Source of the DNA: Halanaeroarchaeum sulfurireducens
GTDB lineage: Archaea > Halobacteriota > Halobacteria > Halobacteriales > Halobacteriaceae
Direction: 5' to 3'
NCBI RefSeq assembly: GCF_001011115.1
Contig: NZ_CP008874.1
Coordinates: 310,001 to 374,000, forward strand
DNA length: 64,000 nt
Under the pieces are notes generated by a model. The model did not search any database. It was not told the DNA's origin and saw nothing but the letters and a program-made list of their open reading frames with translations. Each line of letters opens with the position of its first letter. The first letter of the stretch is position 1. Both the position numbers and the translations under genes were made by a program. Shown here piece by piece: positions 48,889 to 57,945 of this stretch.

Positions 48889-51834
48889 TCAGTCGCCGCT
48901 CGCCTGTGCGGCGTCACGGTTCTCGCGCGGCCCGTCGACGTCCACCGCCGGGAGCTTGTCGCGGAGATAGCGCCCGGTATGGGACGCCTCGACCCGAGCG
49001 ACCGCCTCGGGCGTGCCAGTCGCCACGATCCGCCCGCCGCGTTCGCCGCCCTCTGGACCCAGGTCGACGATGTGGTCGGCGTTCTTGACGAGGTCCAGTT
49101 CGTGCTCGATGACCGCGATCGTGTTGCCGCGATCGGTGAGTCGCTGGAGGACGTCGATGAGTTTGCGCTCGTCGGCCTTGTGCAGACCCGTCGTTGGCTC
49201 GTCGAGCAGGTAGAGCGTGTCGCCGGAGTCCCGCTTGCCGAGTTCCTCGGCGAGTTTCACGCGCTGGGCCTCGCCCCCGGAGAGTGTCGTGGAGGGCTGA
49301 CCGAGTTTCATGTAGCCCAGGCCGACGTCTTTGAGGAGCTCGAGACGCCGGCGGATGCGCCCGTCGGACTGGAAGAACTCGAAGGCCTCCTCGACGGTCA
49401 TTTCGAGTACGTCGGCGATGGTCTTGCCCTTCAGCGTCACGTCGAGGGTCTCGTCGTTGTAGCGGTCGCCGCCACACTCCTCGCAGGGGACGTGGACGTC
49501 GGAGAGGAAGTTCATCTCGATCGTGACTCTGCCCTGCCCGCCACAGGCCTCACAGCGCCCGCCCTTGACGTTGAACGAAAAGCGCCCCTTGTCGTACCCG
49601 CGCTGGTTGGCGAGTTTCGTCTCGGCGAAGCGCTCGCGGACGTAATCGAAGACGCCCGTGTAGGTTGCCGGGTTGGACCGCGGCGTGCGCCCGATGGGCG
49701 ACTGGTCGATGAGGCGCACGGACTCGATCGCGTCGACGCCCTCGATGCCGTCGTGCTCGCCCGGATCGACGGAGGTGTTGTCGTTCATCTCGCGAGCGAG
49801 GGCCTTGTAGAGGATGTCGTGCATCAGCGTCGACTTCCCCGAGCCCGAAACGCCAGTGATGGCGGTGAACGCGCCCACGGGGATGTCGACGTCGACGTCG
49901 TCGAGGTTGTGCTGGCGGGCCCCCCGGACGGTGATGGTCTCCGTCCAGTCGCGGCGGTCGGCGGGGACGGGGATCTCCTCGCGCCCGGCGAGGTAATCGC
50001 CGGTCACCGAGTCCTCGGCCGCGACGATCTCCTCGACGGGTCCCTGGGCGACGACCTCCCCGCCGTGTCGGCCCGGTCCTGGACCGAGGTCCACGACCTC
50101 GTCGGCCCGACGCATCGTCTCCTCGTCGTGTTCGACGACGATGAGGGTGTTCCCCAGATCGCGAAGCTCCTCGAGGGTGTTCAACAGCCGATCGTTGTCG
50201 CGCTGGTGGAGGCCGATCGAGGGTTCGTCGAGGACGTACAGCACGCCCACCAGCCCGGAGCCGATCTGGGTGGCGAGGCGGATGCGCTGGCTTTCGCCTC
50301 CCGAGAGCGTCGACGCCTCGCGATCCAGCGTGAGGTAGTCGAGGCCGACCTCGACCATGAAGCCGAGGCGGGCGCGGATTTCCTTTAAGATCTCCGTTGC
50401 GATCGTCCGGTCGCGCTCGGAGAGACGCTCTTCCATCCCCTCGAAATGGTCCAGAGCGTCGGCGATGCTCATCTGGTTGACCGCCGTGATCGAGGTGCCG
50501 TCGACGAGGACGGCCCGGCTCTCGGCGTTCAGCCGTGTCCCCTCACAGACCGGGCAGGTCGTGACGGACATGTAGTCCTCGATGTGATCGCGCACGCGAT
50601 CCGAGTCCGTCTCGCCGTAGCGCCGCTCCAGGTTGGGAATGACCCCCTCGAAGGGCTCGGTCTTGTGACGAACCCCGTTTTTGGTCTGTTTCTCGAAGTG
50701 GACCGCCTCGTCGGTTCCCCAGAGGAACGCCTCCCGGACGGCTTCGTCGAGATCCTCGAAGGGCGTCTCGACGCTCACGTCGAAGTGCTCGGCCACGTTG
50801 TCGAGCTGGGTCCGGTAGTACGACCGATTGTAGCTCCAGGGCTCGAAGACGTCCTTGAGCGGCTTCGACGGGTCCTCGACGACCAGCTCCTCGCTGACCT
50901 CCTTGGTCTCGCCGATGCCCTCGCACTCGGGGCAGGCGCCGTGCGGGCTGTTGAACGAAAAGGAGCGGGTCTCGATCTCGGGCAGGTCGATGCCGCAGTG
51001 GACGCAGGCGAGCTCCTCGGAAAACTCGACGGCGAGCGCCTCGGCGCCCTCGTCGTCGGCGAGGTCGCCGGTCGAGCGCGCCTCCGACCCGAGTTCGACG
51101 TCCTCGGGGGGATCGGGGAGGATGACCTTGAGCACGCCGTCGGCCTCCTCGAGGGCCGTCTCGACGCTGTCGGTGATGCGCGATCGGGCGTCCTCGGAGA
51201 CACGAACCCGGTCGACGATCACGTCGATCGTGTGATCGTAGTTTTCGTCCAGATCGGGCTGGTCGTAGGCCAGATCGTAGGACTCGCCGTCGACGGACAC
51301 GCGCGAGTACCCCTCACTCACGAGGTCATCGAAGGTATCCTCGAAGGCGCCCTTCTGGTCACGGACCACGGGCGCGGCGATCTTGGCCTTCGTCCCCTCG
51401 GGGAGTTCGAGGATACGACGCACCATCTGCTGGGCGGACTGTTCGCCGACCTCCCGTCCGCACTCCGGACAGTGTGGGGTCCCGACCCGGGCGTACAGCA
51501 GACGGAGATAGTCGTGCAGTTCCGTCACCGTGCCGACGGTCGACCGCGGGTTGTTGGCCGCGTTCTTCTGGTCGATGGAGATGGCTGGCGAGAGCCCCTC
51601 GACGGACTCCACCTGTGGCTTGTCCATCTGACCGAGGAAGTTGCGGGCGTACGCCGACAGCGACTCGATGTACCGACGCTGGCCCTCGGCGTAGATGGTC
51701 TCGAACGCGAGCGACGACTTGCCGGACCCGGAGAGTCCGGTCACCACGGTAAGCGATTCCCGCGGGATGGTGACGTCGAGGTCCTTGAGGTTGTGTTCCT
51801 CGGCGCCGATGACCTCGATGACGTCCTCGCTCAT
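48889..51834 (-). CDS. uvrA: Excinuclease ABC subunit A
   Basis: A 981-residue nucleotide-excision-repair ATPase that scans DNA for damage and loads UvrB. The first ABC half has Walker A GLSGSGKSSLAF (about 30-41) and a signature DREASTLSGGESQRIRLATQ near 480-500; the second half has GVSGSGKSTLM and TTLSGGEAQRVKLAEELG. Zinc modules are CPECGRE (about 118) and CVHCGID, HGACPEC, and CEACGGQ...CEECGGD. The length is normal for UvrA. Starts at 51834 (MSEDVIEVIGAEEHNLK); a longer N-terminus would be unnatural. No uvrB or uvrC in the window. Confidence 0.97.
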   Translation of the reverse strand: MSEDVIEVIGAEEHNLKDLDVTIPRESLTVVTGLSGSGKSSLAFETIYAEGQRRYIESLSAYARNFLGQMDKPQVESVEGLSPAISIDQKNAANNPRSTVGTVTELHDYLRLLYARVGTPHCPECGREVGEQSAQQMVRRILELPEGTKAKIAAPVVRDQKGAFEDTFDDLVSEGYSRVSVDGESYDLAYDQPDLDENYDHTIDVIVDRVRVSEDARSRITDSVETALEEADGVLKVILPDPPEDVELGSEARSTGDLADDEGAEALAVEFSEELACVHCGIDLPEIETRSFSFNSPHGACPECEGIGETKEVSEELVVEDPSKPLKDVFEPWSYNRSYYRTQLDNVAEHFDVSVETPFEDLDEAVREAFLWGTDEAVHFEKQTKNGVRHKTEPFEGVIPNLERRYGETDSDRVRDHIEDYMSVTTCPVCEGTRLNAESRAVLVDGTSITAVNQMSIADALDHFEGMEERLSERDRTIATEILKEIRARLGFMVEVGLDYLTLDREASTLSGGESQRIRLATQIGSGLVGVLYVLDEPSIGLHQRDNDRLLNTLEELRDLGNTLIVVEHDEETMRRADEVVDLGPGPGRHGGEVVAQGPVEEIVAAEDSVTGDYLAGREEIPVPADRRDWTETITVRGARQHNLDDVDVDIPVGAFTAITGVSGSGKSTLMHDILYKALAREMNDNTSVDPGEHDGIEGVDAIESVRLIDQSPIGRTPRSNPATYTGVFDYVRERFAETKLANQRGYDKGRFSFNVKGGRCEACGGQGRVTIEMNFLSDVHVPCEECGGDRYNDETLDVTLKGKTIADVLEMTVEEAFEFFQSDGRIRRRLELLKDVGLGYMKLGQPSTTLSGGEAQRVKLAEELGKRDSGDTLYLLDEPTTGLHKADERKLIDVLQRLTDRGNTIAVIEHELDLVKNADHIVDLGPEGGERGGRIVATGTPEAVARVEASHTGRYLRDKLPAVDVDGPRENRDAAQASGD

Positions 51835-51927
51835 GTCCCACACACCCGTTCGACCGCCACGATTCCGTACCGACTCATTGTTCGGTATCAGTCGTCGCGG
51901 CCACTTACTCACGTCGGTCGGGGAAGG

Positions 51928-52257
51928 TCACGCGGACACCTGGGTGGGACGGGCCCCCGCCAACTCCCGGAGTCGCTCGGGGTCGACCGGCCACACCGAG
52001 TCGGGCGTTCCGGCAGCGGCCCAGACGGTGTCGAACTCCAGGAGCGTTTCGTCGAAGAGAACGGGGACGTCGGTCTCGTGGCAGATCGGTGGGACGCCGC
52101 CGATGCTCCAGCCGGTCGCCTCGCTCGCCTCCTCGGGCGTCGCCATGTGGACGGCGTCGGCAGCCGTTTTCGTCCCCTCGTCGAAGGACTCCACGTCCGG
52201 GGTGATCCCATGGCGTCGATCCGCCTCGGCCACGAACTCCTCCGCTCTGGGGTGCAT
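51928..52257 (-). CDS. YbaK/aminoacyl-tRNA deacylase-like protein with an internal deletion
   Basis: A 109-residue protein that starts like YbaK/ProX-type proteins (MHPRAEEFVAEADRRHGITPDVESFDEGTKTAADAV) and ends like them (GWSIGGVPPICHETDVPVLFDETLLEFDTVWAAAGTPDSVWPVDPERL). Family members of about 150 residues have a central part, with strands and the substrate-pocket Lys, between these blocks; here about 45 residues are missing and the frame remains open (AADAVHMATPEEASEATGWS). The editing pocket is therefore incomplete and free-standing deacylase activity is doubtful. A neighbour of uvrA and of the DMT exporter on the same strand. Confidence 0.75.
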   Translation of the reverse strand: MHPRAEEFVAEADRRHGITPDVESFDEGTKTAADAVHMATPEEASEATGWSIGGVPPICHETDVPVLFDETLLEFDTVWAAAGTPDSVWPVDPERLRELAGARPTQVSA

Positions 52258-52291
52258 ATCCGTCGTCCCGTATAAAACTGTATTCCGCGTC

Positions 52292-53158
52292 TCAGCCGTC
52301 CTCTGCCTGCACGATGAGGACGCCGGCGAGAACCGCCAGGCCGCCCACGACCGTCGCGGGCGTGAGCGGTTCGCCCAGGAGGGCGACCCCGAGCACGACC
52401 GTGAACACCGGTTCGAATGTGCTGACGACGCTCGTCCGACTCGCGCCGATGAGCGCGACCGCAGCGAAAAAGGACAGGATGGGAATCGCCGTGGCGAGCA
52501 GGGAGATCCCGAGGACGACGCCCCACTGGGCCGGCCCGCCCGGGAGCGCGAGCGTGCCGGCCGCCCCGCCGTACGCGAGAAAGGCCGCGGCCGCCGCCGG
52601 GATCACGTGTGCGGTCAGCGTCGCGGCGTCGATCTGGTGGAGGACGACCCGGCTGACGGAGATGTACGTGGCGTAGACGACCGCCGCGAGCAACAGGACG
52701 GCGACCCCGAGCGGATCTACGCCGCGGGGCTGTGCCCCGGAGACGAGTGCGACGCCGGCGAGGGCGACGACCACGGCGATCGCGGTCCGGGCGGTCACGC
52801 GCTCGTCGAGGAAGAGCGCCGCGAGGACCACCACGAACGCGGGATACGTGTAAAGGAGGATGCCCGCCAGCCCCGCGTTCGTGAGCGCGACGCCCCAGAG
52901 AAACAGGCCGCTCATGGCCGCGTAGCCGAACGCGCCGAGAGCGAGTGCGATGGCGAGGTGGCGACCGGCGAGCACCCGAAACCGCCCGCGCCAGACGAGA
53001 TAGCCCCACACCATGGGGATCGCGAGCGAGAAGCGGTAGGCCAGGAGCGTGGGTATCGACAGCCCTACTGCCTCGGCCAGCCGTCCAAAGATGGCCAGCG
53101 TCCCGAACCCGGCGGCCGAGAGGATCGCCAGCGCGACGCCACGACGCTCCGGGGACAT
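52292..53158 (-). CDS. EamA/DMT-family exporter
   Basis: A 288-residue protein with ten hydrophobic helices in two EamA halves (about 10-140 and 155-285), each with the usual short loops, for example LFLWGVALTNAGLAGILLYTYPAFVVVLAALFL and TFEPVFTVVLGVALLGEPLTPATVVGG. The family exports metabolites or drugs; substrate unknown. The start ATG 53158 is clear. It is followed on the same strand by the YbaK-like gene and preceded by the SDR gene, 7 bp apart, so they may be co-transcribed. Confidence 0.88.
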   Translation of the reverse strand: MSPERRGVALAILSAAGFGTLAIFGRLAEAVGLSIPTLLAYRFSLAIPMVWGYLVWRGRFRVLAGRHLAIALALGAFGYAAMSGLFLWGVALTNAGLAGILLYTYPAFVVVLAALFLDERVTARTAIAVVVALAGVALVSGAQPRGVDPLGVAVLLLAAVVYATYISVSRVVLHQIDAATLTAHVIPAAAAAFLAYGGAAGTLALPGGPAQWGVVLGISLLATAIPILSFFAAVALIGASRTSVVSTFEPVFTVVLGVALLGEPLTPATVVGGLAVLAGVLIVQAEDG

Positions 53159-53165
53159 GTCGATC

Positions 53166-53906
53166 TCAGACGTCCTCGGGGAGCCACCCGCCGTCGATCG
53201 TGAGGTTGGCGCCGCTCACGTAATCGCTACCCTCGTCGAGGAAGAATCGAACGGCCTGGGTTACGTCGTCGAACGCCGCGGCCCGGCCCCGGGGCAGGTC
53301 CGCGGGAAACTCATCGGAGTTCTCGACCACGTAGGGGCTGACGGCGTTGGCCGTGACGCCGTCGTTCTGGGTGTCGGCGGCGACCATTCTGGTAAACATC
53401 AGGACGCCTGCCTTGGCCGCGAAGTAGGGAAAATTCGTCGGGTTGACGAGCCCCCGCTCGCTCGAGGCGTAGCCCACGTTGACGATCCGCCCCCATCGCT
53501 TTTCGCGCATCGCGGGTAGGGCACGGCGTGTGCAGAGGTAGGTCCCGGTGAGGTTGGTGTCGAGCACGCGGTGCCACGTGTCCACGTCGAGGTCCTCCCA
53601 GTGGACCGGCGCGAAATCTCCGACGTTGTTGATCAGAACGTCGACCGGGGACAGAGCGTCTTCCACCCGGTCGAAGAGGGCGTCGACCGAGGCGGGGTCC
53701 GTGACGTCGCCCTGAACGGTCGTCACCGCCGGCGCACCGCGATCGGCCGCCTCCTCGGCGGTCGCGGCGGCCGCCCCCTCCGAGGAGTGGTAGTGGACGG
53801 CGACGGCCGCCCCCCGTGCCGCCAGGTCGAGCGCCAGCGCGCGGCCGACGCCCGCCGCGCTCCCGGTGACGAGCGCCGTTCGTCCGTCGAGATCGGGTGC
53901 GAGCAT
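53166..53906 (-). CDS. SDR-family oxidoreductase
   Basis: A 246-residue short-chain dehydrogenase. The NAD(P)-binding motif is TGSAAGVGRA (about 13-22, with an Ala-Ala variation in the TGxxxGxG motif), then NNVGDF, GRIVNVGYAS with a Tyr-x-x-x-Lys in YFAAKAGVLMFT (catalytic Tyr and Lys). The usual catalytic Ser position is occupied by Ser in YASSERG. It ends in GANLTIDGGWLPEDV. 3-oxoacyl reductase-like or pteridine reductase-like enzymes share this form; substrate unknown. Met10 of a longer frame (53906) is used. Next to the DMT exporter. Confidence 0.87.
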   Translation of the reverse strand: MLAPDLDGRTALVTGSAAGVGRALALDLAARGAAVAVHYHSSEGAAAATAEEAADRGAPAVTTVQGDVTDPASVDALFDRVEDALSPVDVLINNVGDFAPVHWEDLDVDTWHRVLDTNLTGTYLCTRRALPAMREKRWGRIVNVGYASSERGLVNPTNFPYFAAKAGVLMFTRMVAADTQNDGVTANAVSPYVVENSDEFPADLPRGRAAAFDDVTQAVRFFLDEGSDYVSGANLTIDGGWLPEDV

Positions 53907-54131
53907 GTCGATGCGTGCGCGAGCGAGGAGCATGAAGGTGGCGCAGTGTCCGGGGGACGAATGGCGTCGACGAGTACCGCTGAAACTGGCAGGATCAGGG
54001 CGGGCCGGACTGAGGCGGGCCGTCGGACATCCAATGTAACGGATGGTTGATGCGCCTGGGCGAAATAGTTACCTCCGCGAGAGATCGGCCGGATCGGAAC
54101 CACTACGTGACCGGAACGCCTCCACCGTGAC

Positions 54132-54800
54132 ATGCGGGTGGAGGTACGCCACGAGGATTCGCACCCGATTCTGGTGATCGGACTGGGGAGCGGCGACGCC
54201 ATCACGGCCGAGGCGGGAACGATGATGACCGTCGGGGACGGGGTGACGATGCAGCAACCGGAAGAGGGCGGCGTCCTCGACTCGATCCGGAAGCGGCTCT
54301 CGGACCGAACGCCCATTCGTGTGGCTCGCTTCGTCGCCGAGACGGCCGGCGAGGTGATGCTCTCGCCGCCCCTCCCCGGGGACATCGTTCGGGTGCCGGT
54401 CGGTGACGATCCGATCAACGTCGTCCAGGCCGGGTCGTTCGTCGCCGCACACGACAACGTCTCGCTCCGTTCGACGTCCTCCCGAGAGCACACGCTTCGC
54501 GGCGAGGAACTCTCTTTTCTGCAACTCACGGGTTCGGGATCTGCCTTCCTTGCGGGGTACGGGGCGATCGAGACGCGATCGCTCAATCGAGGAGACCGCC
54601 TCACCGCCGACGCCGGCCACGTCATCGCCTTCACCGGCGTCTCCCACGAACTGGAGACTGTCAAGGGGTTGAAGTCGGCCGTCTTCGAGGACGAGGGCGT
54701 CGTCTCGCGGTTCCGGGGCCCAGGAACGGTCTGGCTCCAGACGCGGAGCCACGACTCCCATCTGGCGTGGTTGCAACCGCAACTGGCGGAGTTGCAGTAA
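54132..54800 (+). CDS. AIM24-family protein
   Basis: A 222-residue protein with a beta-rich fold: MRVEVRHEDSHPILVIGLGSGDAITAEAGTMMTVGDGVTM, then a helix with IRKRLSDRTPIRVARF, GEVMLSPPLPGDIVRVPV, ELSFLQLTGSGSAFLAGYGAIETRSL and ITAFTGVSHELETV-like strands, as in the AIM24/TIGR00266 family related to mitochondrial biogenesis proteins. The biochemical role is unknown. No Cys clusters or signal peptide. Followed by the NifU-like gene 68 bp downstream. Confidence 0.85.
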   Translation: MRVEVRHEDSHPILVIGLGSGDAITAEAGTMMTVGDGVTMQQPEEGGVLDSIRKRLSDRTPIRVARFVAETAGEVMLSPPLPGDIVRVPVGDDPINVVQAGSFVAAHDNVSLRSTSSREHTLRGEELSFLQLTGSGSAFLAGYGAIETRSLNRGDRLTADAGHVIAFTGVSHELETVKGLKSAVFEDEGVVSRFRGPGTVWLQTRSHDSHLAWLQPQLAELQ

Positions 54801-54867
54801 CCCGGCGACAGCGGCAGTCCCCTCCCCGAGCGGAACACTTTCACAGCCGTCGATTCAACCCACTTTT

Positions 54868-55230
54868 ATGAGCACCGACGGCAGCGAGTTGCGCGAACGC
54901 ATCGAATCCTGGCTGTCCGTCCAGATGCCCATCATCCAGATGCACGGGGGGTCGAGTGCCGTCAGGTCCGTCGATCCCGAGTCGGGCCGGGTCACCGTCG
55001 AGATGGGCGGCGCCTGTGCACACTGTGGGATCAGTCCCCGAACCGCCGACCAGGTGCGGGAAAACCTCACGACGGAGTTCGACGCCGTAACCGAGGTCGA
55101 GGTCCAGTTCCTCGACGACCGCGAGGCGCTCGGCGTCGACCAGGCCGAGAGCGTCATGGGCGTGGATCGGACCCAGGGCGGTCGGGGCGGGGACGGCAAG
55201 GGCCACCTTCCTCCCGAGAACTCCTTTTAG
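54868..55230 (+). CDS. NifU-domain Fe-S scaffold protein
   Basis: A 120-residue protein with the NifU C-terminal domain: IIQMHGGSSAVRSVDPESGRVTVEMGGACAHCGISPRTADQVRENLTTEF, including Cys-x-x-Cys (CAHC) that binds a [4Fe-4S] cluster. It should donate clusters to target proteins. The C-terminal 40 residues are charged and probably flexible. The stop codon is followed directly by a run of eleven G (55230-55240). Start ATG 54868. Confidence 0.9.
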   Translation: MSTDGSELRERIESWLSVQMPIIQMHGGSSAVRSVDPESGRVTVEMGGACAHCGISPRTADQVRENLTTEFDAVTEVEVQFLDDREALGVDQAESVMGVDRTQGGRGGDGKGHLPPENSF

Positions 55231-55383
55231 GGGGGGGGGGTGACCCCGGCTACCGCCACGATATCGAGAGCGTCTGTTCCGCAAAATTCCAACGTAGCTT
55301 TTCGGTGGGGGTCCGTCATGCCAGTCCACGATCTCGCCCGTTCGGTGGTCGTCCCCGCGTACTGAGACGGGCCGCGAGTGGGC

Positions 55384-56841
55384 TTAGTCCCGGAGTGCAG
55401 CGGCGACCTGTGTGGCGACATCCATGGCCTTCTCGGCGAGCGCGGTCGAGACGGTTCCCGCCTCGACGGATGCCGCGAGTTCGTCCTCGTCGACGACCTC
55501 GACCGTCCCGTCCGAGTGCTTGATGACGTCGACGTGGAGATCCACGTATCGCACCGCGTCGGGGAAGACCTCGACTGGGGTGGAGACGTTGACGTAGGTT
55601 CCCCGTCGGTCGCCGTCCTCGCCCCGATAGACGGTGGGATACCACCACCTGCCCTCGGTGAACCGAGTCGTGGCGATGTCACCCTCGACCCGAGGGATGT
55701 CCAGAGCGTCGTAGGTTCCACCCCCGCTCATCGCCCGCTCGACCGTGACCCGGCCGTTTGCCGCGTCGACCTCGGTGACCTCGCCCCGACCCAGCTGGAC
55801 GCACCGTCCATCGGGTTTGCCGTGGCCGATGGCGATGCGATCGCCCTCTGCCGGGCCGAACGAGGCGGTGACCGCCTCGAACGGGAACTCCTCGGCGTCG
55901 ACGCCAAGGTGCTCGGCGAAATCCACCGCGCCACTGGCCCGCTCGTCGCCCGCCTTCGTCCGGTGGTGGCCCGGCATCGTGGCCGTCACGGCTTCGCGGT
56001 GGTCGTCGAGGGCGAACCGAGCGGTCCGGCCGAACCAGACCCAGGCGGTCCGAAACGGGGCGGCGAGTCGCCCTTCCTCGGCGGGGGACTCGAGGGCGGA
56101 TTCGAGGGCGTGCGCCCGGTCGACGGTGGCCGACAGCGCCGCGTCGAGTTCCGCGACGGAAAGGTCCGTCGCGCCCGGTTCCCACACGATCCCCCAGTCG
56201 TCGGGGACTGCAGTCGAGAGGAGTTCCGTCGTCCGGACCAGTTCGTGGGAGGCCGTCCCGTCGGGGGTGTCCGCCACGAGCGAATCGACGTCCGCAACCA
56301 GCGTCGCGACGTCGCCGGGGACACGCAGTTCCGTCGTCAGCACGGGGCGGCTCCGGCCCCACGGTGCGCGGGACTCGGTCACCTGCACGCGGGGTTCGTC
56401 GCCCTCCTCCACGTACTCCTCGGCGTTGCCGAACGGCAGAAATCCCTCCCGGTCCTCGGCGAGTGAGACGATGGCGCCACCCCCGGTGGTGTCCGTGACG
56501 GTTCCTCGAAACACCGCTCCCGGGGCGGCCACGTCGGACCACGAGAAGGTGTCGATGGCGACGTCGTCGAGGGCCGAGCGAACCGCTGGGACCGTCTCGG
56601 GGTCCCCGGTGATCGCGACGCCGTGGCTGTCCTGGGACGGTTCGACGGTTACGTCGGCCGGTTCCGACGGGAAGGTCCGGTCGAAGCGACGGGCGATGGG
56701 ATCCGACGCCTGAACCACCTCGAAGGCGGGCTCGGCCCCGAGGAGGTAGTTCGTGAGCGCGGTCGCGTAGATGCCCCGCACCCGGACCCGCGGTCGCGGA
56801 TTCGAGCCGGGGTCGTCCGGTTCGAGCGCCGGGGGTGACAT
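55384..56841 (-). CDS. FAU-1-like RNA-binding protein (RNase E/G-type S1 and DUF402 domains)
   Basis: A 485-residue protein. After an N-terminal segment it has an S1-like part GAVFRGTVTDTTGGGAIVSLAEDREGFLPFGNAEEYVEEGDEPRVQVTES (about 110-165) and an RNase E/G-like middle with AEFVRTTELL-type helices, then a DUF402 domain at the C-terminus (TYVNVSTPVEVFPDAVRYVDLHVDVIKHSDGTVEVVDEDEL). It matches FAU-1, an archaeal RNA-binding and RNase E/G-like protein connected with RNA processing. ATG 56841 is the start. Divergent from prsW. Confidence 0.86.
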   Translation of the reverse strand: MSPPALEPDDPGSNPRPRVRVRGIYATALTNYLLGAEPAFEVVQASDPIARRFDRTFPSEPADVTVEPSQDSHGVAITGDPETVPAVRSALDDVAIDTFSWSDVAAPGAVFRGTVTDTTGGGAIVSLAEDREGFLPFGNAEEYVEEGDEPRVQVTESRAPWGRSRPVLTTELRVPGDVATLVADVDSLVADTPDGTASHELVRTTELLSTAVPDDWGIVWEPGATDLSVAELDAALSATVDRAHALESALESPAEEGRLAAPFRTAWVWFGRTARFALDDHREAVTATMPGHHRTKAGDERASGAVDFAEHLGVDAEEFPFEAVTASFGPAEGDRIAIGHGKPDGRCVQLGRGEVTEVDAANGRVTVERAMSGGGTYDALDIPRVEGDIATTRFTEGRWWYPTVYRGEDGDRRGTYVNVSTPVEVFPDAVRYVDLHVDVIKHSDGTVEVVDEDELAASVEAGTVSTALAEKAMDVATQVAAALRD

Positions 56842-56925
56842 ACGACGGTATTGGAGCCGGGGGCTTTCACGATTGTCGGTCCCGCCCGGGAAAGGGCTTA
56901 GTCCGTCGGCTCTGAATCACGTCGT

Positions 56926-57945
56926 ATGGACGAGCGGAATCGACCCGACCCGGTCCAGTGGGCCGCCGACGCCGGCGCCGACCTCTACGACGTGGCGACC
57001 TGGGAGGAACGGACACGTCTCGACGCCCTCTCCCGATCGATGTACGGCGGCCTCGTCGCGGGCGGCCGGGCGCTGGTGATCGGGGTGGCTCTCCTCATCA
57101 TCGTCGGTCAAATCGCGCTGATCGGAACCGCGCTCCAGCGCGATCCCGTCATCTCCGCGTACATCCTCGGCTCGATCGTTCCGGCGCTCATCATCGCCCT
57201 GTACGTCTGGCGCACGGACGTGACGCGGGCCCAGCCGTTGCGGCCGCTGGTCGTCACGTTTCTGCTGGGAGTCCTCTTCGCGAGTTTCGCCGCCGTTGCC
57301 AACTCAGTCCTCGCGGGTCCGTTCGCTGCCTACGGCGTGGTCGGAATGGGGCTGTTTTTCTATCTCGTCGTGGCTCCCGTCGAGGAGGCGGTAAAGCTCC
57401 TCGCGGTCCGTATGTACAGCTATCGACAGGCATCGTTCGCAGCGGTGATCGACGGCGCGGTCTACGGCGCGGTCGCGGGTCTCGGGTTCGCCACGATCGA
57501 GAACGCGCTGTACATCGCCCAGCAGTACGTGGAGATCGCGAGCCTGGGAAATCAGCCCCCGCTCATTTTGACCCTGCAGACGGCGGCGGTTCGCACGTTC
57601 GCCGGGCCGGGGCACGTCATCTACTCCGCCATCGCGGGCTACTACCTCGGGCTCGCGAAGTTCAACCCGGAGGACGGGGGCCCGATCGTGGTCAAGGGGC
57701 TTCTCGTGGCCGCGTTCGTCCACGGGACCTACAACCTCCTCGCCTCGAACCTGGGCGCTTTCCTCCAGGCGCTCGCCCCGTTCGTCGCCGTGCCGTCGGC
57801 GGTCGGGTTCGTCGTCTTCGTCCTGGTCTTCGACAGCGTGGTGTTGCTCGCGCTCGTCGCCAAACTCCGACGATACGAACGAGCCTTCCAGAAATACGGC
57901 GGGGCCGACTTCTACGCCGACGGACCGGAGAGCGGTCCGGAGTGA
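56926..57945 (+). CDS. PrsW-family intramembrane metalloprotease
   Basis: A 339-residue protein with about eight membrane helices and the PrsW core: PVEEAVKLLAVRMYSY (EEAVK with the putative catalytic Glu pair), GLGFATIENALYIAQQY, GPGHVIYSAIAGYYLG and LLVAAFVHGTYNLLASNLG with catalytic/metal His residues. In bacteria PrsW cleaves anti-sigma factors within the membrane; in archaea the substrate is unknown. The gene starts at ATG 56926; its stop is adjacent to the stop of riboflavin synthase (convergent). Confidence 0.88.
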   Translation: MDERNRPDPVQWAADAGADLYDVATWEERTRLDALSRSMYGGLVAGGRALVIGVALLIIVGQIALIGTALQRDPVISAYILGSIVPALIIALYVWRTDVTRAQPLRPLVVTFLLGVLFASFAAVANSVLAGPFAAYGVVGMGLFFYLVVAPVEEAVKLLAVRMYSYRQASFAAVIDGAVYGAVAGLGFATIENALYIAQQYVEIASLGNQPPLILTLQTAAVRTFAGPGHVIYSAIAGYYLGLAKFNPEDGGPIVVKGLLVAAFVHGTYNLLASNLGAFLQALAPFVAVPSAVGFVVFVLVFDSVVLLALVAKLRRYERAFQKYGGADFYADGPESGPE

